Made by a program: the position numbers and the translations under genes. 64,000 nt of DNA, taken from assembly GCF_000344135.1 (NCBI RefSeq), contig NZ_BAOP01000005.1:124001-188000 (forward strand), in the 5' to 3' direction. The DNA comes from Gordonia malaquae NBRC 108250. GTDB taxonomy: Bacteria; Actinomycetota; Actinomycetes; Mycobacteriales; Mycobacteriaceae. Shown here piece after piece: positions 61,395 to 64,000 of the stretch. Numbering within the stretch: position 1 is the first letter of the stretch; every line of letters starts with the position of its first letter. The notes below the pieces were generated by a model, which had not been told where the DNA came from, ran no database searches, and saw only the letters and a program-made list of their open reading frames with translations.

Positions 61395-61622
61395 GTCTCA
61401 TCCCAATCGACCCTGATCGAGTCTGCTGACCCCCTCGACGAGAACGCAGCGACATCACAGCCACCCAACCCCGACCGTCCGGGAAGCCGGGACACGTCAC
61501 ATGGCCTGTGCTGCGGGCGTGTCGAGTGGGTCGTCCAGGGGCGACGCAGGAGCGTCGACGCGACGTGCTCAGAGGTGGTTCCAGTCGAGCACTAGGACAC
61601 CGGCTACAGGCATGGCGATAGG
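61395..61622. other. non-coding remnant sequence
   Basis: No protein-like frame, terminator or repeat is visible between the IS fragment and the GlxA-type gene. The composition is typical of the genome. Confidence 0.4.
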
Positions 61623-62564
61623 TCAGGAACGGCGTCGCTCCCTACGCAGGAGGGAGCGCAGAGTCTCGGCGTTCGCGTAGCCGACCCGTAGCGCGATCTC
61701 GGCGGAGGTGAGGTCCGTGGTTGCTGAGAGGTGCCGAGCTCGTTCGATGCGAAGCCGTTGGACGAAGCCGAGCGGAGTGAGGTTGAGCGCCGCACGGACT
61801 CGTCGTTCGAGGGTGCGCCGGCTGGTGCCGAGCGACTGCGCGACGAAGGCGACGTTGAACGGTTCGTCCAGGCGGGCGCGCACCAAGCGTTCGAACTCGA
61901 CGACGATCGGGTCCTCGTGCCGGAGATGTTCGTAGGCGACGAAGGCCGCCTGCGACGGACGCTCGTCGATGACGAGGAGCTTGGCGACATGTTGGGCCAG
62001 GTCGGGGCTGATCGATCGCACGAGTGAGAGCGCGAGGTCGATGTGGGCGAACGCGGCGCCGGCGGTGACGAGGTTCCCGTCGACCACGACCATGGTGTCG
62101 AGATCGAGGGCGACGGTCGGATAGCGCTTCAGGAACTCCGGCCCCAGGAACCAGCTGGTCGTCGCCCGCCGATGATGCATCCGTCCGGTCTCGGCGACGG
62201 CGAACACGCCGGTGCACGCCGCGGCGATCCGGGTGGTCGCCTCGTCGAGGCGCCCGAGCGAGGCGATGACCGAACGAGCATCTCGGCTCTGGAGGGCGTC
62301 GTGGGTCGCGGCGGCCGTGAGGGTTCCAAGCGCAGGGACGACGACCACGTCGAACTCTGCGGACTCCGACAGCGGGTGGTCCACCGACAGGGTCATCGAT
62401 GCCGTCGTGGTCACTCGCCGTTTCGGTCCGAGGATGGCGAGTTCGATCGGGTCGATCCGCGGGTCGATATCGCTGCGGGCTCCGTCGGCCACCCGCACGA
62501 TGTCGATGATCGACGCGATAGCCGAACCGAAGCAGCCGTCGATCGCGATCAGTCCAATACGCAT
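61623..62564 (-). CDS. GlxA-family transcriptional regulator (DJ-1/PfpI + AraC)
   Basis: A 313-residue regulator from ATG 62564. The N-terminal DJ-1/PfpI-like domain (1-180) has FDVVVVPALGTL and the nucleophile-elbow position IAAACTGVFAVAE with Cys. The C-terminal AraC domain has two HTH units: VAFVAQSLGTSRRTLERRVR and SAEIALRVGYANAETLRSLL. It is divergent from the small monooxygenase gene, 107 bp away, which is its likely target. The inducer is unknown. Confidence 0.93.
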   Translation of the reverse strand: MRIGLIAIDGCFGSAIASIIDIVRVADGARSDIDPRIDPIELAILGPKRRVTTTASMTLSVDHPLSESAEFDVVVVPALGTLTAAATHDALQSRDARSVIASLGRLDEATTRIAAACTGVFAVAETGRMHHRRATTSWFLGPEFLKRYPTVALDLDTMVVVDGNLVTAGAAFAHIDLALSLVRSISPDLAQHVAKLLVIDERPSQAAFVAYEHLRHEDPIVVEFERLVRARLDEPFNVAFVAQSLGTSRRTLERRVRAALNLTPLGFVQRLRIERARHLSATTDLTSAEIALRVGYANAETLRSLLRRERRRS

Positions 62565-62671
62565 GACGTAAACAATAGCAATACTGCCGTATACGCCACT
62601 TCCCACATGCCCTTGCTCGTCATACGCTGAACTCGTCCCACGAAGAACCCCGATTTCAAGGAGAGTCCCTC

Positions 62672-62983
62672 ATGTCCACACCCGCATCACTTCCGTATGC
62701 CTTCGTCGCCAAGATCGTCGCGGCCGATGGACAGCACGACGCGCTCGCCGATCTGCTCGCCGGCGCTGTCGCGCTCGCCAACGAAGAAGTAGGAACGATT
62801 GTCTGGTTCGCGGTCAGGACCCACGCCGACACCTTCTGGATCTTCGATGCATTCCCCGACGAGGCCGCTCGCGACGCCCACGCCAACGGCGCCATCGTCG
62901 CAGCCCTGATGGCCAACCAGCACCTCCTCGGCGCAGCACCCGAGATCCTGGCGGCCGACGTCCTCGCGTCCAAGCTCCCGTAG
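62672..62983 (+). CDS. antibiotic biosynthesis monooxygenase-like (quinol monooxygenase, ABM)
   Basis: A 103-residue dimeric ferredoxin-fold protein. AFVAKIVAADGQHDALADLL, VGTIVWFAVRTHADTFWIFD and AFPDEAARDAHANGAIVAAL are the three typical ABM strands and helices. Members oxidise quinols or degrade aldehydes/heme, and others only bind ligand. ATG 62672 lies after AAGGAGAG. Control by the divergent GlxA-type regulator is inferred. Confidence 0.9.
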   Translation: MSTPASLPYAFVAKIVAADGQHDALADLLAGAVALANEEVGTIVWFAVRTHADTFWIFDAFPDEAARDAHANGAIVAALMANQHLLGAAPEILAADVLASKLP

Positions 62984-63200
62984 TCCGCCAACGCACGAGA
63001 CGATCGCGCCCCGCCGAGCCGTCGCGAGGTCGCGACGCAACGCCACGCTGCGTTGCCGAGCGGTGCGAGGCCTATCGGCACACGGACAGGATGCCGGCCG
63101 CGAGCGCTCAGCCGGCGAGGGGTCCGTCGCAGAGGAGAGCGACGTCGGTGTCGGGCAGAGCCGTGAGGCCAGCGCATCGCGCGACCACCAGAACCGAACC
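62984..63200. other. 217-bp gap without a supported gene
   Basis: Several short frames are open here because of the GC content, but none has protein-like features or a ribosome-binding site. Nothing recognisable is present. Confidence 0.4.
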
Positions 63201-63232
63201 GCCCCTGCCCTGCGTTTCCGCAGGTCAGGGGC
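63201..63232. terminator. terminator hairpin next to a tRNA fragment
   Basis: GCCCCTGCCCTGCG and CGCAGGTCAGGGGC pair over 14 bp with one mismatch around TTTC. On the minus strand it follows the tRNA-like 3' end at 63241 by 8 bp. Confidence 0.75.
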
Positions 63233-63240
63233 TGTTCGCC

Positions 63241-63273
63241 GGAGCCGCCTGTCGGAATCGAACCGACGACCTA
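63241..63273 (-). other. tRNA 3'-end fragment (Thr-like), likely att remnant
   Basis: The minus strand reads AGGTC, a perfect T-arm GTCGG-TTCGATT-CCGAC, the acceptor strand AGGCGGC, then TCC. No matching 5' strand GCCGCCT and no anticodon arm can be formed from the 60 bp upstream. The CCA end is changed to CCG. A tRNA 3' end with its terminator but no 5' half again suggests an integration boundary. Confidence 0.5.
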
Positions 63274-63501
63274 ATCACGTCGGCTTTGCGTCTATCGCCT
63301 GATGCGCCCACTGGGCGAACGAGCCGCTGACCTGCGCAAACGCCGAGCGTGTGGGACGCCGCCATCCGGTGGTGACCGACGACGACCGACCAGTACCGAC
63401 CGTTTCACCGGAGCTTGCGGCGGCGTCGAAGCCGAGCAAGCTCCATTCTTTAGCTCACCGCGCCCTCCTCCTCGCCGGTCCCGTCTTCGTCGAAGACGTT
63501 T
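63274..63501. other. non-coding remnant with a short terminator
   Basis: No supported gene. CGTCTTCG-T-CGAAGACG followed by TTTTT (about 63483-63503) is a small rho-independent terminator for the plus strand directly before the second IS fragment. Confidence 0.45.
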
Positions 63502-63714
63502 TTCTCAGATGCCGGTGTAGGTCGGCCGGGCGCGTCGGTCCGCAGATAGACGTCGAGGTCTCCCGACGACGGAGGTTCCTACGCCATCCATCCGAAAGAC
63601 CTCGACGTGACCGACACAACCCCGCCGGCCGGCTTCGGCCGCCCTGACCTGACCGCCTTCGCTCGACTCGACGGCCTCGGTCTGCGCGTGACCGGACAAC
63701 GACTCGACGGCGAG
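63502..63714 (+). mobile_element. truncated ISL3-like insertion-sequence end, copy 2
   Basis: This copy repeats 61234-61394 and continues further. GTG 63607 opens TDTTPPAGFGRPDLTAFARL then DGLGLRVTGQRLDGE, which matches the first 36 residues of ISL3-family transposases. Homology stops near 63714, where the sequence changes to an endonuclease VII remnant on the other strand. The zinc-finger and DDE parts of the transposase are absent. Confidence 0.65.
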
Positions 63715-63852
63715 TCGTTTGGTCTTGCCGGTGGCTCGTTGACAGATGGCGCACGTTCGGCCTTGTACGGCGTACAGGGCGGCGTACTGGGGTGCGTTGA
63801 GGCTGTACGCCGTTTCGGTGTGGCGGACGTGCTGTCGGGCGGCTACGGCACG
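63703..63852 (-). pseudogene. phage-type endonuclease VII (HNH) remnant
   Basis: The minus strand encodes, without interruption, YSLNAPQYAALYAVQGRTCA and ICQRATGKTKRLAVE. This is the first half of the zinc/HNH motif of recombination endonuclease VII proteins (usual form: LLxxQGGRCAICG...LAVDHDH). The DHDH catalytic half is missing because the sequence joins the IS fragment, and a stop codon precedes the fragment with no start codon. Identification rests on a short motif. Confidence 0.5.
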
Positions 63853-64000
63853 AACTCACCGAACACGACGTCGTCTACTACGTCCGCGCTGCGATTACGG
63901 AAGACGGCCCGGCCCTCATGGACCTCGCGATGCGCAGGACCGACGGGGGGCCGATAACGCGCGACGATCTGCGGCGTATCCCGGCCCGTCGACTAGCTGC
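63801..64000 (+). other. partial open frame at the window edge
   Basis: After a stop at 63798-63800 the plus strand stays open to the edge and reads LTEHDVVYYVRAAITEDGPA then LMDLAMRRTDGGPITRDDLR and RIPARRLA. This looks protein-like (helical, balanced charge), but no start codon with a ribosome-binding site is visible upstream of ATG 63910, and the left part overlaps the endonuclease remnant. It may be the N-terminus of a phage or island gene continuing beyond the window. Confidence 0.35.

Noticed and set aside
63241..63330. Complete tRNA-Thr gene on the minus strand
   Set aside because: T-arm and acceptor 3' strand are perfect, but no anticodon stem or 5' acceptor strand can pair.
63063..63330. 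Two overlapping short plus-strand frames
   Set aside because: The part reading CRNRTDDL is the antisense translation of a tRNA T-arm, a known source of spurious proteins.

Overview
The window is high-GC chromosomal DNA from a mycolic-acid actinobacterium, most likely Gordonia or a close relative. It carries the arabinosyltransferase gene aftD, a DUF3068 envelope gene, a GTP-dependent PEP carboxykinase and the fatty-acid set htdX-fabG4-fadA2-fadE5. The order trmB / two hypotheticals / pckG and later aftD / DUF2613 / lpqI / tetR / htdX-fabG4 / fadA2 follows the Mycobacterium tuberculosis Rv0208c-Rv0244c neighbourhood as I remember it. Genus and species cannot be fixed from the sequence alone.

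Layout. 1-8.8 kb: trmB (cut by the window edge), three small uncharacterised genes, pckG, then an ABC ATPase, a large FtsX-type permease and an MmpS-like anchored protein in one overlapping unit. 8.9-21.4 kb: envelope glycan and lipid genes (methyltransferase, glycosyltransferase, multi-spanning proteins, flippase-like protein, DUF3068, acyltransferase, AftD), with a CitE-type lyase among them. 21.5-31.7 kb: LpqI, a TetR regulator, cytochrome oxidase subunit I, HtdX-FabG4 divergent from FadA2, a VanW-type wall protein and an SDR. 31.7-36.7 kb: mqo divergent from a LysR gene, an ACT-domain protein, and an MFS gene divergent from an ArsR-type gene. 36.9-40.6 kb: a large STAND NTPase with WD40 repeats behind a perfect 23-bp palindrome.

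40.7-48.8 kb is the most notable part. A SAM-I riboswitch precedes seven translationally coupled genes: a 2-oxoglutarate/Fe(II) oxygenase, a tRNA-dependent cyclodipeptide synthase of the XYP type, an MFS exporter and a complete Opp/Nik-type ABC importer. A 14-bp-stem terminator closes the unit. I read it as a methionine/SAM-controlled pathway that makes, modifies, exports and re-imports a cyclodipeptide, possibly a metal carrier. The product is unknown.

48.8-59.9 kb: FadE5, endonuclease IV, a thioesterase-like protein, a 31-bp tandem array, small membrane proteins, a CDF cation transporter, another TetR regulator and the acetate pair pta-ackA. From about 59.9 kb the sequence decays: a membrane-protein gene interrupted by an in-frame TAG, two tRNA 3'-end fragments each followed by a terminator, two truncated copies of an ISL3-like insertion-sequence end, and an endonuclease VII remnant. 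Among these sit an intact GlxA-type regulator and a divergent small monooxygenase.

Across regions: a TTAC-N6-GTAA palindrome precedes the tetR gene, lies between fabG4 and fadA2, and precedes fadE5, suggesting one fatty-acid regulon. A dispersed palindromic repeat occurs between several genes and has also entered the aftD reading frame.
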